A stretch of DNA of 64,000 nucleotides. Source: Ligula intestinalis (taxonomy: Eukaryota; Platyhelminthes; Cestoda; Diphyllobothriidea; Diphyllobothriidae). Below are positions 46,561 through 59,409 of this stretch, piece by piece (positions within the stretch are counted from its first letter, which is position 1; each line of letters opens with the position of its first letter). The notes below the pieces were generated by a model, which saw nothing but the letters and a program-made list of their open reading frames with translations, made no database searches and was not told where the DNA came from. The DNA lies in the NCBI GenBank assembly GCA_036362985.1, contig JAYGXS010000001.1, positions 54,285,568 through 54,349,567 of the forward strand, read 5' to 3'. A program made the translations under genes and the position numbers.

Positions 46561-49500
46561 AACTTCCCGGATCCTCGGCGGCGACGAGAAAGATGTTGTC
46601 AGCACTGACAGCCTGAAGGGTACTCTCACAGAGGACCTTCAAAAAGGGGAAAATTGTGCTGATGCTCTACCCCATGTTCCTCCAAACCCTACTTCTTTAC
46701 CCTCCATACGTCATTTTTCCCCTCGTCCACCTTCTTCCCCATTGTACCACATACTACCTTTCTGCAGAATCCACCTAAAATGTACCATCCATTACTATGT
46801 TACGGTACAAACCCCTTTGACTGTATCCTTTCTTCCTATCACTCGCGATCTACGTCACGTTCACTCCTCTGATATTTTACATATGCACTTCTTCTAGACT
46901 TATGCATATCTTGCGGGGTCGTTTCACGTTGTCCTCCGGTATCGGATCCACTTTTAACTATCTCATCATGTTTCCTTTTCTGAACTGTTTGTTTAACGTG
47001 ATGGACAAAACTCAAAATTTCAACCCCCGCGACGTTGACGTGCTCAATGGTCAGATTGTTGGAACATGTTGCATGTAAACTTTATTTACTCATTGCATTT
47101 TATTAAGAAGGTGAAAGTTTGCTTACGCGGTGTTCCGCTTGTTCAGCTGGCATAGAAATCGTATGATATCGTACGGTAGTTCGTGAGGAGCTATTATCCA
47201 CGTTGAGAGCACTCGGTCTTTGTTCTTCCATCATTAAAATGCTATAAACTGGTGTACAGCCCATCGTCAAAGTAGTGGAAGGCAATGCGAACGTTTATGA
47301 ATTCCCACATAAAATTTGCAGAAGAGCTAGACGTGTCTCTGGTACACATTAACAAAAAGCAAAAATGATGTCAAGATTTCATCATCAAATGTTTCCGCTT
47401 AGTCAATTAACTCCTGACAGTGCTACACGTGCCGAAAATCAAGAGCCAAATTAAACTTGAAAAATAGCGTAGGCAAAACCGGCAAGGACTGCCACCACCC
47501 AGAAATGACGAAATACTGAGAAAACCTTTCATGAGACAAAGATGTTGGTAACTAAGTCATTAGATAAATCGGTAACACATGTACTATCGTGCGTCCTTTA
47601 AACTTCAACCACCAAGAGGTTCCTCATAATAGCACGAGAAACGCTTTACAAGTACAGCAAACGGGCAAGAAAATGAGCTGAATCTTGGTGAAATGTGTGC
47701 TTAAATGAAAACGAAATGTAAGGCTCCGTCAAATGTTATTTTTTCGTTTGGCGTAAAAGGTATGGTCAAGGCATTTAATGTTTAGCCCCTGAGTTCATGT
47801 AGATATTTAACCGTTGTCTAATCAGTTTCCGTAGAATATACGCGCACTATCCATGCGTGCATATTGCCCCCAAAACCCCTAGTGCTACATTTTTAGTCCT
47901 CACTTTTCATTTAGTCCGACGAAGAACAAGTGATACCTGTTCGAACGTTTGCAAGTACAGATAGATTTTCCGAAGATCTTCTTTCTGTTCATATTGCAAT
48001 ATGACAGAAACATTTAGAAATACTCGTAGTAGCGTTTATTCTGTGAAGCTTTTTTTTTCAACATTTTGATCTAACCTGCAAAGGTTTGTGTGGACATGTA
48101 TTCCCAATTTGGAATATTTGCTTGTCAACAATACCTAATGAAGTAAAAACAAGTAGCCCCTCACTAGAATTTGGGAACCCGGCATTGAACCGACTTACAT
48201 ACGGTCATTTTATGAGAAAACATAACATTGCGAGACCTTATCTCTGGTCTCTAAGCCATTCGTTATGTGAATATATTTACATCATGTTCAGTTTTTTAGA
48301 GTTGGCCGTTTATATACGATCGCAGATCATCAGTCTGGTCCCTTGCCAATGAACAGAAGTTTTGGTCTACAGCCATTACTACGGTATCTAACCTATGTGT
48401 TTAATTCGATGATCTGTCAAAGTAAATTGGATTACCCTCGAAGGGTTCTAAAAGTGTTGACTTAGTGAGTATGAACGATCGTCAATGAGATCTCACGCTA
48501 AGAACAGGCCTAGATAAGCCGACAAATATGGTCTCGCTATAACAAATTCGCTTGCACGCGCCGACCACTGTAGGATAAAGGTGGTTAGTCTAATATTATT
48601 TATTGAGACCGTTGTGAGTTTAGATCACATCGGCGTCACCAATTTTGCAGTGGCTTACGTTAACAGGAAATGCTCCTGTCGCTACAACCTTAACTCACGG
48701 TTCATAGGGGAAAAGATGAAATGGGACGTCAAATTAAAGGAATAATATATTCTGTACGGCGTTAGTGGGAAATAGGTTGGAAGATGCTGCCTGCCGGACG
48801 AGTGCGCCTCTGCAGCAATGAGGGCGGCGTCCCAAGGATGAAAGCTCATGTTTGAGTCAGTCTCATGAAAATGATTGACCCGACCGGACTGAGGCCGGCA
48901 GACACTCTTTTGCACGCGCAAGCAACCGCGAGAGGCCAGAGGTTGAGTGTTTCAATGAAGTTGGACCACTACAGTGACTTAACCAAGATCTCAGGGGCCA
49001 TACGTTTATATAGAGCCGGCTTTCTTCTGTCTTCGGTTTATTCTTAACTGTGTCGAAATTGTTTTTCCCTGTAGACTTTTTAGTAGAAGAAGTACGCCAA
49101 TTAACATTATCTGATGGATTTGAGGTCAACGTTGACGAAATGAAAACGCAACATCTCACCGTAACCATATTTATGCTGCTGGACACGAGGCCAGATCCTG
49201 CACCTTCCATGATAGATAGCGATGCATGAGCATTATCAAGGGAGAAGTCATCGTCCAATCCAATGAAACAGGCAACGAACGGCCCCTTGTTTCGTTAGCA
49301 AGTCGTTTTCAAAAATAGAACGTAAACATAAAACCCCAAGAAAGCAATGGGCAGGTTAAATGCACCAGCTGTACCATAATTCGTTCTGAGAAGGTGCCCG
49401 CTGAGAAACACCACCCACATGACTAGGATGCTCAGTTATCCTTCATGTTTGTAGCCTACATGATGGCCATCCATTCATCTACGGGGTGAACCCCATTCTT

Positions 49501-50359
49501 TTGTTGACAGGCTGCCGCTTCTACCTACCTGCCGGGTCCCATATTCCAAAAAAGCCCCCAGTAAAATACGCATTCGAAAACTATCTGCTTGAGCTCCAAT
49601 AATTATTGGGGATTAAAATACAGACTTCCAGTATGCCTACGGTCAGCAAAAGGCGGAATTCGACACAGGCGCAACTGATCTGCCTCACCAACACGAAACC
49701 CATATTCCACTTTATCGAGAAGTCACACCTGTGTGCACACTGGCCAAATTCCTTCACTCCAGGGTAAGAACATTTGCCGAAATGGCTGTCGTCTCCCCTA
49801 TTATCCTCTATTATTAATAGAATATTAGACAAGAGAGCTGCCAGCTTTTCGTTTCCAGTGTCTGTCACATGCATACAGTTCCCTCATATAAAAACTTTGA
49901 GTTTATCTGGTGTCACATTTCCGGTCCACGGTTAACCCACCAAATGCAACTAAATTGTTAAGAGGAAAAAAAACACTACATGGCCTGGTCGGTTTCTTCC
50001 TTCTGTAGCCCTCATCAGTGACACTAGCTGGTCTTTTCAGCAATGAAGCAAAACCTCTCCTGGCTCCATTAAAGAACCCGATTGTCGTAATCTTTGCTTC
50101 CACCGCAATTCGTGATCTAATATCGTCTTGAGGAATCATTCTGTTTTTTACTCAATCGTTTCGATACTTGCAAATTTGCGAGGTATGTTACCTTAGAATT
50201 TATAGAACACGCTCCCTAGCTACATAAGGCAAATGACTTTACGCCTCAAGTTAACTTTCTGCATCTCGTCTTAACGGGGCCGACGAAATGATTATATCGT
50301 TTCTGCGTAAGGTTTTCCAGTAATGCCTCGGATATTCACACCGGTCCTGGTAAGAATTT
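46561..50359. other. No recognised gene
   Basis: Mixed-composition sequence. Short frames at 46538, 48682, 48863, 49581 and 49903 show no domain. The minus frame 50139-49903 (GYRRKKPTRP, FFPLNNLVAF) may be a Penelope-like leader, but this is weak. Confidence 0.5.
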
Positions 50360-50825
50360 TGCCGGCACGTTTGCTTTAGCAAGCCTCGTGTCAGACTTCG
50401 GAAATCTCTTGAGTTTCTTCAACACCGACGGAACTTTAGGCAGTCTAAGTTCTGCAAATATCCCCATGTTTAACTTGGACAAGTTGTTCGGCAAACATAT
50501 CTTTTCAACAATTCATTACCAGGTCAGTACAGTTGTAGGGATAATCAAAGTCGTACAAACGGAAAGAATTAATACGGGTCTCTTGATGATAACTCATCGT
50601 TTTCACGCTCCCCGCATGGTGAGATCGACGTGCATAGAGGTCCTCGCACTGGGGGAGGGTGGGGGGAAGAGGATGAAATAAGGATATAGTGTATGTTTGT
50701 CATGGGTCAGGTACGTTGAGTGATAATCACTGTGACTTACACGGGCAGTCTAAGTTCTGCAAATATTCCCATGTTTTACATAGAAAGTATATGTGGCAAT
50801 ATCTTTTTGTGACAACGAGCTTGAA

Positions 50826-51644
50826 AGACTGAGACCTTTAGGCACGACGATACCCAAAATATATGGCCTTCCGACAATTCACAAGTAAGGGCTACCCCTA
50901 CGTCCTCCCTTGGATATTAGAAACACCCCTTCTCACATAATTGCCAAATGTTTAGCAGAAAATCTCAAACCACTTGGAAGTTATCTTTATTCTAAAAGCT
51001 TGACAGACACATTTGGGTTTGTTGACGCTATAAGGAATATGAACGTTGGTGGAAGGAAAATTCTCTCATTGGACGTATCATCACCTTTTACCAACGTTCT
51101 TGTGGTAGAAACAATAAACTAACTCTTTGACATTATTCGGGACACAAACTTTCAGATAAGAAGACCTGCGAAAATCCTAAACAAACTTCTTATGCAGTGC
51201 ACACAAAATTTGCAATTCCTCTGCAATGGCTGGTTCTACAGACAGATAGATGGTGTGGCGATGAGCTCACCATTTGGCTCATTTCTTGCAAATGTCTTTG
51301 TAGGCAAGATTGAGAAAACGAGTCTAAGGGAGACCATCAAGGACCTCGAATTTTATCATCGAAACCTAGATGACATCATCTATCTGACAGACCATAACGC
51401 TGACATCGACACCAGGGTCACGAAATTTAATGGCGCGCATCCATCGCTGAAGTTTTCTGCAGAGACTGAGGTAGATGATGAAATTGCGTTCCTTGATGTC
51501 TTCCTTCGAAGGCAAAAGGATGGATCTTTCCAGCATAGAGTATTCCGGTACACAGCCTGGGCGGAACAATACATCAATTTTCACAATTTTTTTTACTTAG
51601 GTATAGAACGAAATCTAGTCCGGAGATCAGCAGCTACAGTATGA
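50826..51644 (+). pseudogene. Penelope-like reverse transcriptase
   Basis: RLRPLGTTIPKIYGLPTI, LSLDVSSPFTNVLVVETI, GWFYRQIDGVAMSSPFGSFL, NLDDIIYLTD (catalytic box, LDD where YxDD is usual), and EIAFLDVFLRR are in one frame with stops at about 50887 and 51120 (TAA) and 51642. It is closest in style to Penelope-like RTs of invertebrates. Inactive as it stands. Confidence 0.82.
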
Positions 51645-51779
51645 CGGATCTGCTCTTTTGAAACTGTCGAAGCAGAACCCTAGCAGCTGCAAAAGATGCT
51701 TTTTACAAACGCATAACAAGCAAGTTTCCTCCTCAGGAATATTGGCGAACGCATTAGGAATGCTGTTACCTTAACCACA

Positions 51780-52550
51780 GAAAAGAAATGCATGCTCGTA
51801 ATACTGCCTTTACCAGGCTAAACGGCAAGCGAGCTGATAAGGCGACGCCTAAAAACTATGATCACAAGCGCTTTGCCCGAGGTGAACTTTCGCTTATTCT
51901 TCACGTACTCTCACCTACAATTGGGAGTTAAAGACCAACTGCTGTCAAAGGCCACATTGATGTGCATCTATTCTTTCAGTTGCTCCTGGGGAGCAAGATA
52001 CATTGGCCGAACAACGATGCGCTTGCAAAAGAGAGTACGTGAACACATTCCGGCCTGGTTAAGTGAAGGTGAACCTAGATCGATCTCGAGTTAAAATCTC
52101 ACACACCTTGCCGATATGAATAACCGAGTCGATACTAATGAAGACTTTCAGGTTGTTTACTGGACACCAAACAACTTCTCCAACGGCTCACGCGGTTGTC
52201 ACCTCTTGCGAGGATTTCGGCTTTGTCGAACTTGAAAATATGCACGGGTCCCGTCTCCACCCCATCTGCGCATGACCATGACTATGGTATCATCACCTAT
52301 GATAAAGGATTCCCGAGGGAATCCAAAACGTCAGGCAAATAAAAATTTTGTTCCAGTGATCGAATCCTCTTCTTCTGAACTTCTCCAACGGCCTATGCCA
52401 GCGGGTGCTAGCAACGCCAAGGCACTACCTATACGACTAGCGAATCTAGTGCTGTGCTGTCAAAAGACGCTAACAGATGCCTTTTTCATTTCCGTGGCCG
52501 AGGCCGACGTCAGGTGGCGATTGCATATTGCCCCCACGCCCTACTGACAA
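51780..52550 (+). pseudogene. Penelope-like GIY-YIG endonuclease and C-terminus
   Basis: YSHLQLGVKDQLLSKATLMC, then IYSFSCSWGARYIGRTTMRL (Y..S..C..GARYIGRTT is the GIY-YIG core) and RVREHIPAWLSEG. After a break, NAKALPIRLANLVLCCQKTL (52400-52470) is the element's C-terminal motif, also seen at 55370-55440. A piece of another element (52184-52240) lies between. Confidence 0.78.
52184..52240 (-). repeat. Dispersed Penelope-like tail repeat
   Basis: The minus strand reads FKFDKAEILARGDNRVSR. The same segment occurs at 44265-44214 and 59350-59293, all on the minus strand. Here it interrupts a plus-strand element. Confidence 0.6.
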
Positions 52551-52945
52551 CCGCGTTCACTCCGTTCAAGTGACCGTGATTATCACTCCACGTACGTGAC
52601 CCATGACAAACATTCATACCTTGTGCTAATTGCATCCTTTCCACTCCCCCTCCCCCAGCGCACTGCCCTCTACACGTCGATATCGCCATGCGGGCGGCAT
52701 GAAAATGATGACCTGTCATCAGAAAACCCTTATAAACCCTTGACAACTGTAAAATTTTGATTATCCCTTCAATTGTATTGGGCTGATGCTGAATTGCTGA
52801 AAAAATATAGTTGCCAAATAAACTTTCCAAATCTAACTTGGGAATATTTGCAGAACTTAGACTGGCTAAAGATCCCTTGGTGGTAAAAGAACTCAACTGA
52901 TTCCAAAATTTTGACCCTAGGCTTGCTGAGGCAAACGTGACAGCC

Positions 52946-55139
52946 AAGTTCTAATCGGGGTGCATAGACACGGGTGCATATACGAGACATTACTGGAAAA
53001 CCTTACGGAGAAACGATATAACCGTTTCGTCGGCCACGCTCAGAGGACATGCAGAAAGTTACATTGAGACAGTTAACGCTTGAATTCTGGAAATTCAGCG
53101 GAATCTGGGCCAGAGAGCAGCGCTCGTCTTCTGTCTTGAATATTTCCAGATGCCGTCGAGGCCTGGTGGACCAACTTCCTTCAAATCATCAAACCAGTAA
53201 AAGCGCTGAGCATCCTTCCAAGAAATCCGGAGCGGAACGTGCATAACTATTCTTTAATAAGTCCCGACAAATTTCTCTTAGTTATCTTATCTTCAGGCCC
53301 TAACATCTGCATTGCAGAGAAATAACCGAAGCAACTAAAGTTAAACACCTGGTTTAGAGCTTCTTTAGCCAGCCTGTCGAACTAAAACCTATCGAGCCCA
53401 GATAAGTTGTTTTTCAGTTTTAGCATGTCCATGACTTTATTCGTGGCTAAAATACTGGTGAGGAATGGTTCTTCAAATTTTGCCCCACTGTGGTAAATCG
53501 TGCAGTTTTCTCAGCACAGCAGGTCGTACGAACCATAAACAGAGATGTTACGTAAGCTTGTATGAAACGAAATTCTGGGTTTTGACGAGCTAGCGTAGTA
53601 TTGGGCTTTTTGCGTACCCTACTGCATATTTCCTGCATTCATACCGAGCCCTAATGATAAATGACGTGAACATCCTTTGTGCCGATTTCTTCAGATACTA
53701 GGCCTCATAAACAATTCATTGGTGTATTTTCATTTGCAGCCACGATGACATCTACATATAAAGCTCCCCTGGCATTAATCCAAATTTATAAGTGGCACGT
53801 GTGAGTCAGTACAGTGACGCATACTTGACGGCAGAACCACTAGCTTGGAAAAATAATGCGCTTAGGTAGCTAGCGTGCTCAGACAGATTGCCAGCCCTTT
53901 TACACGAATTGGCAAGTCTCGCCTCAATACCATCCCCAGATATCAGTAGAGCCGGGGGAGGTAGAAGTAAAATGGTCCAAACACTGCAATGAACAATAGG
54001 TGTCTTCTTATGTTACACCTGATCCCGTACACCATTGTGGCCAACTCAAACCGCATGTAGATTTCCTTAATCCATGCTGCTGCCCAGATCTCTCTAGTTT
54101 TGATTGCTTGTGAATCGGATTGGTAGCAAAACATTTAAAAACATGTAATAGTGTACATTCTGCTCCATTCTGGTTTAATGCAAACGATCCTACTCACTAT
54201 CAATCAAGACCAGTCTTGACGTAATTGGTTTGATGATAGAGGTTACATGCAATTACTTTAAAAAACGTTATGGTTTGCATTTTGATGCACGGTCAGTTGC
54301 ACATTTCTATTATTTAAATAGTATTCACAAAATGCAAGCAACATTGCTCTTATAGTTCAGATTAATATTTTTGAGGGAAAACGAGGGAAACGTGTAGTCA
54401 TGAGGGCGTATCCTGCAATGTTGTAGGGATGTTGGCTCCATGGAGGCCATTCCATAATTTTAACACTCTGCGTGAAGAATTCAAGAAAAAGATTTAATCC
54501 CGGAATTTTCATAGGCAAATTAATTCAGTGTCCACGCAGATGAGGTGAGAGACCTTACTAAAACGTGTCCCCAGAGCACAGCCGATGCTCAAGGCCATGC
54601 ATCATCTTGTAAAATACTTCGGTCTGCAGTTTCCACGACGGCTGTGCGTGACGACCCCGTGACTGTGGTCTGGAGTAACACTGGGCACAATAGTCACTTC
54701 GCGACTAAGAAAGTGACGCACAGTATAGGCGAGAATCACCAGTGTACTGATAGAGCTAAGTACTCGAGTGTTGCCCGCACTGCAATCAATGCATTGTGCA
54801 GTTGAGACCTGCTGTTTTTTTAAGGCGAACGAAAGTTTTCAATTAATTCAACAGCAGGCAAATACGAAAATATAAGAGAGGGTAGAGCTAACGAAAGTTA
54901 AAGCAACCGATTAGTAGTATCAGTAATAACGAGAAAAAAAGAGGGTGATGTGCTAAGGGGCCAACTGGAGACCAGAGAGGGGAAATGTGGGTGGAATGGG
55001 TTCGAAAATTAGTTCATATTGCTCACCGTCGTCTCGCCTTTTAATGGAAGGTTTAAGGACACAAAGTGTTATCATCTAGGAACAACGTAGGTGGCCTGGG
55101 GATGCTTGCTGTCACCGTCCCGTTGTCGTCGTTTCGCGG
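52946..55139. other. No recognised gene
   Basis: Several short frames without motifs. Nothing could be supported beyond unique or highly decayed repeat DNA. Confidence 0.5.
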
Positions 55140-55610
55140 TATCGTAGGAAGCGTGTGGACTCTCCTGTGCGGCGGATCATATTGTGCGTATTCAAGCGCA
55201 TACGAGAAAACCATTCTGCTTGGCTAAACAGGGGTGAAGTAAAATCAATATCTAGTACAATTTTGGCTCAATTGGTCGACAATGGTTATTGGGTAGTCGT
55301 TAACTAAGCGTTTCGAGTCATGAATAAAGTGCCGGCGAAACATCCCAAGTTCCTGCGTCAGCGGACACTTGCAACGGCAGAGGCAGTCACCATACGCCCC
55401 ACTAACTTGATCTTATGTGAGCAGAAGGCGTTTGTAGCGGCTCTAAGGCTCCCGTGGCCGAAGAACAACTCAGCATCCGCCTCCACGCTTCCTACCACGC
55501 CGCGAAACGACGACGAGACAGCAAAAGCAACTATTCCCAGGCCACCCATGCTGTTACGATGTGATTACACATGGCATCATCACGCCTCCCAACAAAACAC
55601 GAGATAACGA
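55140..55610 (+). pseudogene. Penelope-like element 3' fragment
   Basis: RGEVKSISSTILAQLVDN, a stop, then FLRQRTLATAEAVTIRPTN and ALRLPWPKNN match the C-terminal region of the element at 50826-52550. No RT is present. Confidence 0.65.
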
Positions 55611-56879
55611 CGAAGGGGCGACCTGAGCTAATGGCCGAACCCCTTCTCCTTAAGTAAGTTACATTGCAATTAGCTATGTGGCGAGGTTCGGGAGATCCTG
55701 AAAACACTGTACATCACAAACTAGGGCGGGTGTGCCCTGTATCTTATCGGTTTACGCCTATCTGCTAAGGTTTCACACTGTTTGCTCTCTTCCATCCTGG
55801 TTTACTTTTTTCGTTTCCAATTACCTTCAGCCAAAACGGGCTTCATCCGAAAAAAATGCCCCTAAATTGACTCAAAAATTAGGCCGCCACCAAAAACTTG
55901 ATAATAAAAGACAGTCGCCAGAATAATACTCGAAAACAGAAGGCTCCCTCAAAGCTAACGTCAGGTAAGACCGTAACGGTTGGACATTGCACTGTAAGAG
56001 GGAACTAGCAAGGGGCTCGACAGTAAAGTTGTTGTACGCAGTGTCCTTAAGCAGTTTTTGTTGTTGCCTGCCTGTGTACATGGCCACCCGAAAACTTTCC
56101 TTTCTTGCCTCAAACACTCAAGAAAAGGTCACAGTGATTTGCGTCAAGCCCGCGAAGCTAAGGGCCAAGACAAGGGGCATCGACCCGACTGCAAGAAGAC
56201 AAAACAGGCGGCTGCCACGGTGAGTCGGCAAGAGCGTGTGACGAAACAGTTACGTGCGACCTTGCGGCAGGTCGGCCACGATCGTGGGCGGCAGATTGCG
56301 AGCGTGAAAAGTTTGGTAGAAGAAGGTATGATGAGTCACGGACTGCCACAGACCCATCGCAGGTCGTCTGAGGAAACAATGTGAACTTTTTGATATTGGG
56401 TAAGTTACTACCCGCCTATCTCATGCACATGGACGACCGGCTATGAAAACGCACACGTCAGGCTCAACTGTTGACTATTATCTTGGTGTGGCTGCCGTGC
56501 TGATTACGGTTTCATCGGGTCACAGCTGAGAGCTGGGCGTCGTGACTGAGTGCAATCGAAATATCTACTAGGTACACAAGCGCATCTAATGGGGCTATGC
56601 CAGTGTACCTATGTAAGAATCCAATATTAGTGTGGCTGTTCATGAACAAACAGATCCAGCTAGTGTCAATTATATTAAATACGAGCGCGGAAGCCCGACT
56701 TCACCTCGGACTTCCTTACATATTTTTGCCCCTTATGAAGCAACCCTTATAAGAGAACCTCCTAAAATAATTATGTTCAGTTCAGTTTTATTAGGGAAAT
56801 ATAGGTAAATACATCTGAACTCCCTCTTTGTAGATAGCTGTGGTGCAGAACATTTGGCGCTGCCAGTAATGAAACTGCG
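55611..56879. other. No recognised gene
   Basis: The plus frame 56058-56384 is basic and Gln/Arg-rich (RAEAKGQDKGH-like) but has no known domain and no partner copy here. I leave it uncalled. Confidence 0.5.
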
Positions 56880-57945
56880 TTAACGGGGGCAGAACCTTTG
56901 TTGATGTACTTGCAGATGTACTTGATGGACTTCGCTGAGTTGCAAAATTCAACATGGATGTGGGCGTCGGATACTTTTGACAGTAGGGGACAATATGTTA
57001 CAATCCAATGCTTATCATTTACAACCCCATCGGTTCGCCTTTCATTGATAACTGCTGCGAATCCGCCAACCGCACGTTTTCGCCTTCTGTAGAGAGGGTA
57101 ACCATCGCCATCGGTCTGAGTTGCACCTAGGAATCGCTTGGGATATCTCTTGGTACATTAACCATCCTTTATGTAAGGACTGTTGGGATTTATCTGACCG
57201 CATGGGTCATGCACCATTTGAGTTTTGATCTTTTCAAGCAGAACAGGGTCAACGGACTGGTAAGGCAACTCTGCGCATAGGAATTTGTCGACATCAGAAA
57301 AGTGCAGTTTTCCCTTTTGCCACACCAAAATGTGAGCATGGGGCAGTCCTCTCTTTTGCCACTCTACAGTGTACATGTGACACTGAACATCACCGAAAAT
57401 TTTGAATTTTGTGATGAGTCTCATCATGGTTTTCAACTTAAGCTGGAATACCTGCACGGACAAATCATGGCGATCCTGTGGCATTTGACCGGGGATCGCT
57501 CATCAGTAATTTCAGGCCATGATGGGTTGCAGGTTAACGTAATGAATAGATCCGCACGTCCGAAATGTCTAACGTAAACTAATGCATCCTGAGTTTTCTC
57601 ATGCATATAGCGAGGTAGACGGTGTTCCCCAGTCCTCGAGATCTTAGCGGCCTCTCCCTTTTTGCTCCTCCACCCCACCCCTTCCCCATCCCCGCCCACC
57701 CCCCGTGGCGTGTTCACATCCGCCTGTCACGTCGGCTGTCAATCACGAGTCTGAAACAGCTGCCTGCCACCAATGATAAAGGGGACAAACACAGACACAG
57801 TGACACCGGCACTGTCCCCTCTGTGATCGACGTACGGACTGGCGCACGACAAGCGTGTGAAAGGCGGGTGGCACGTCGCGTGCGACTAGCATACGGACAG
57901 GCGCGCATGCCCGCGTGGAGAAGGCATTTTAATCTGACCCCTGGG
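56880..57945 (-). mobile_element. Helitron deletion derivative
   Basis: On the minus strand, a 5' end segment (57945-57680, matching 10470-10690) is joined directly to Rep coding sequence: RYMHEKTQDALVYVRHFG, FITLTCNPSWPEI, VEWQKRGLPHAHILVWQ (HUH), PCGQINPNSPYIKDG, then SIKYICKYINKGS. The whole Helitron N-terminal region is missing and similarity stops after KGS near 56880. A frameshift lies near 57480. Confidence 0.78.
57158..57717 (-). pseudogene. Helitron Rep fragment
   Basis: Two overlapping frames (57717-57433 and 57484-57158) carry the Rep middle region, with the HUH motif GLPHAHILVW. In the 17883 copy the matching position is GLPHTHILVW. It is broken by a frameshift around PGQM. Confidence 0.8.
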
Positions 57946-58889
57946 ACCAATGATAATGGAGGTCCACACAGAAGGCAGTCGAGACTTTTATTAAGTATAC
58001 AGATTTACGCTGGGATTGCCGGCAGTGTGTTTGCGAACTTGCTCAAAACACCTAAAATCATATTGGCGAACTTGAATGTGTCACACTTTTGCGAATTGGG
58101 GAACCTTTATCCGACAGCGTCATAGGGCGGTCCTGCGATCAGCCCTGCGTTAACAGATTTTCTCCCCTGCCAGGCTGCAGGTCCGCAGGTGACTGTCCGC
58201 CCCGGGTGACTTATCGTGCCTTTCCTGCGATTTCTGGCAGTCCCGCTTGCTCGCATATACCCAGAACGCTCTTGTTAGATCTGCCGTGAATGCCGCCCAC
58301 CAACCAATGTGACCCATTTCTTGATTTGCTTCAGGACATGTCACGGGTGGCCTCGAACACTGGGCAGACGGAGGCAGAAAAGGCATGCATAAAATGGCTT
58401 GTTTACTGTGAGCAGCTTGATTCTACAGAGCCTTTTGTCCGATCCTTTTCTTACAGTACACTGTCCCACCAAATTAGCCTTTCCAACTTCTGACTTGGAT
58501 AACTTTCTGAGGTCGACGATCTCTCCTTTCGACGGTAAAACAAGCGCAGCATCATATTCAAACAAGATAAACTGTTTTAAAGAGTCAAAACCTAAGGACA
58601 GCTAGTTACCGGTATAAAGCTGACCACCAACACGTTTAATACGATGATAGGTAATTCAGCCACAAGGCAAATTCTGTGTAGCAACCTTTCTCGACCAGTG
58701 CTCAATGCTTGCGGTGGATTACCGAATAAATAGCTTAACGCGTACTATTCCATCTTAAACTTGGCAAACATAAAGATGTGTCCTAATGATGTAATGGTAC
58801 ACGTTTTCATTTACTGATTAAACCTATGTATCTTGAAGGTACTTTACTAAGAATAAGGAGTAGACGACTTGATCGCTGGGACAGTATTT
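57946..58889. other. No recognised gene
   Basis: Short frames only, on both strands, without motifs. Confidence 0.5.
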
Positions 58890-59381
58890 TTATTCGCATG
58901 ACGTTTCGATATCCGTCACGGATTTGTCATTAAAAACAAAGCCAAAGAGCAGTAACAGAAACAAATAATACATGCACAAGGGTTTGCAGTATTTGTAGGA
59001 CACAGTAATTGCTGCAAACATACAGAGACAGTTAACGTTAATTGCCTTCTTGTGTGTGGATAGTTTATTGGATGGCATGCGGGCTCTGACCTGTTGAACC
59101 TTCACCACGCGTGGAGGACTGGGGCGTGATGATTGCTCGGCCATCTGGCCCTGTCGTGTTTGCGTAGGCCTGTCCGTACCCAAGTGGTGACTTGCTTTGG
59201 CCAAATTGAGTCTCAACACTGAATGAGGATTGAGCAAATCGTTGCACTTGTTAATAGATTGGGGGCCCGTGAACCATGACTTAAGTAATTCTCGGCTCAC
59301 GCGATTTTCACCTCTTGCGAAAATTTCGGCCTCATCAAAATTGAATTTGTGCGGCTCATTCGACGAGACCCGGCTACACAT
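58890..59381 (-). pseudogene. Penelope-like C-terminal fragment
   Basis: Reads FNFDEAEIFARGENRVSREL, then LKSWFTGPQSINKCNDL and NPHSVLRL: the tail that follows the endonuclease in Penelope-like proteins. Downstream sequence up to TGACGTTTCG (58898) is its probable 3' region. The frame past VLRL is not coding-like. Confidence 0.65.
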
Positions 59382-59409
59382 TCAAATTTGATGAGGCCAA
59401 AATCGAAAC

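Larger units (their letters stand above)
50360..52945 (+). mobile_element. Penelope-like element bounded by inverted repeats
   Basis: A reverse transcriptase and GIY-YIG endonuclease on the plus strand lie between an inverted repeat pair (50360-50745 and 52945-52543, roughly 70 percent alike by eye). A short direct copy of part of the left repeat (GCAGTCTAAGTTCTGCAAAT) sits at 50745-50773. Penelope-like elements often have direct and inverted terminal copies (pseudo-LTRs). Confidence 0.7.

Noticed and set aside
49905..50035. Possible hammerhead on the minus strand (CTGATGA and a distant GTGTCA/TGACAC pair)
   Set aside because: No convincing stem II before GAAA, and stem III would be long and irregular. 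Sequence context looks like element coding DNA.
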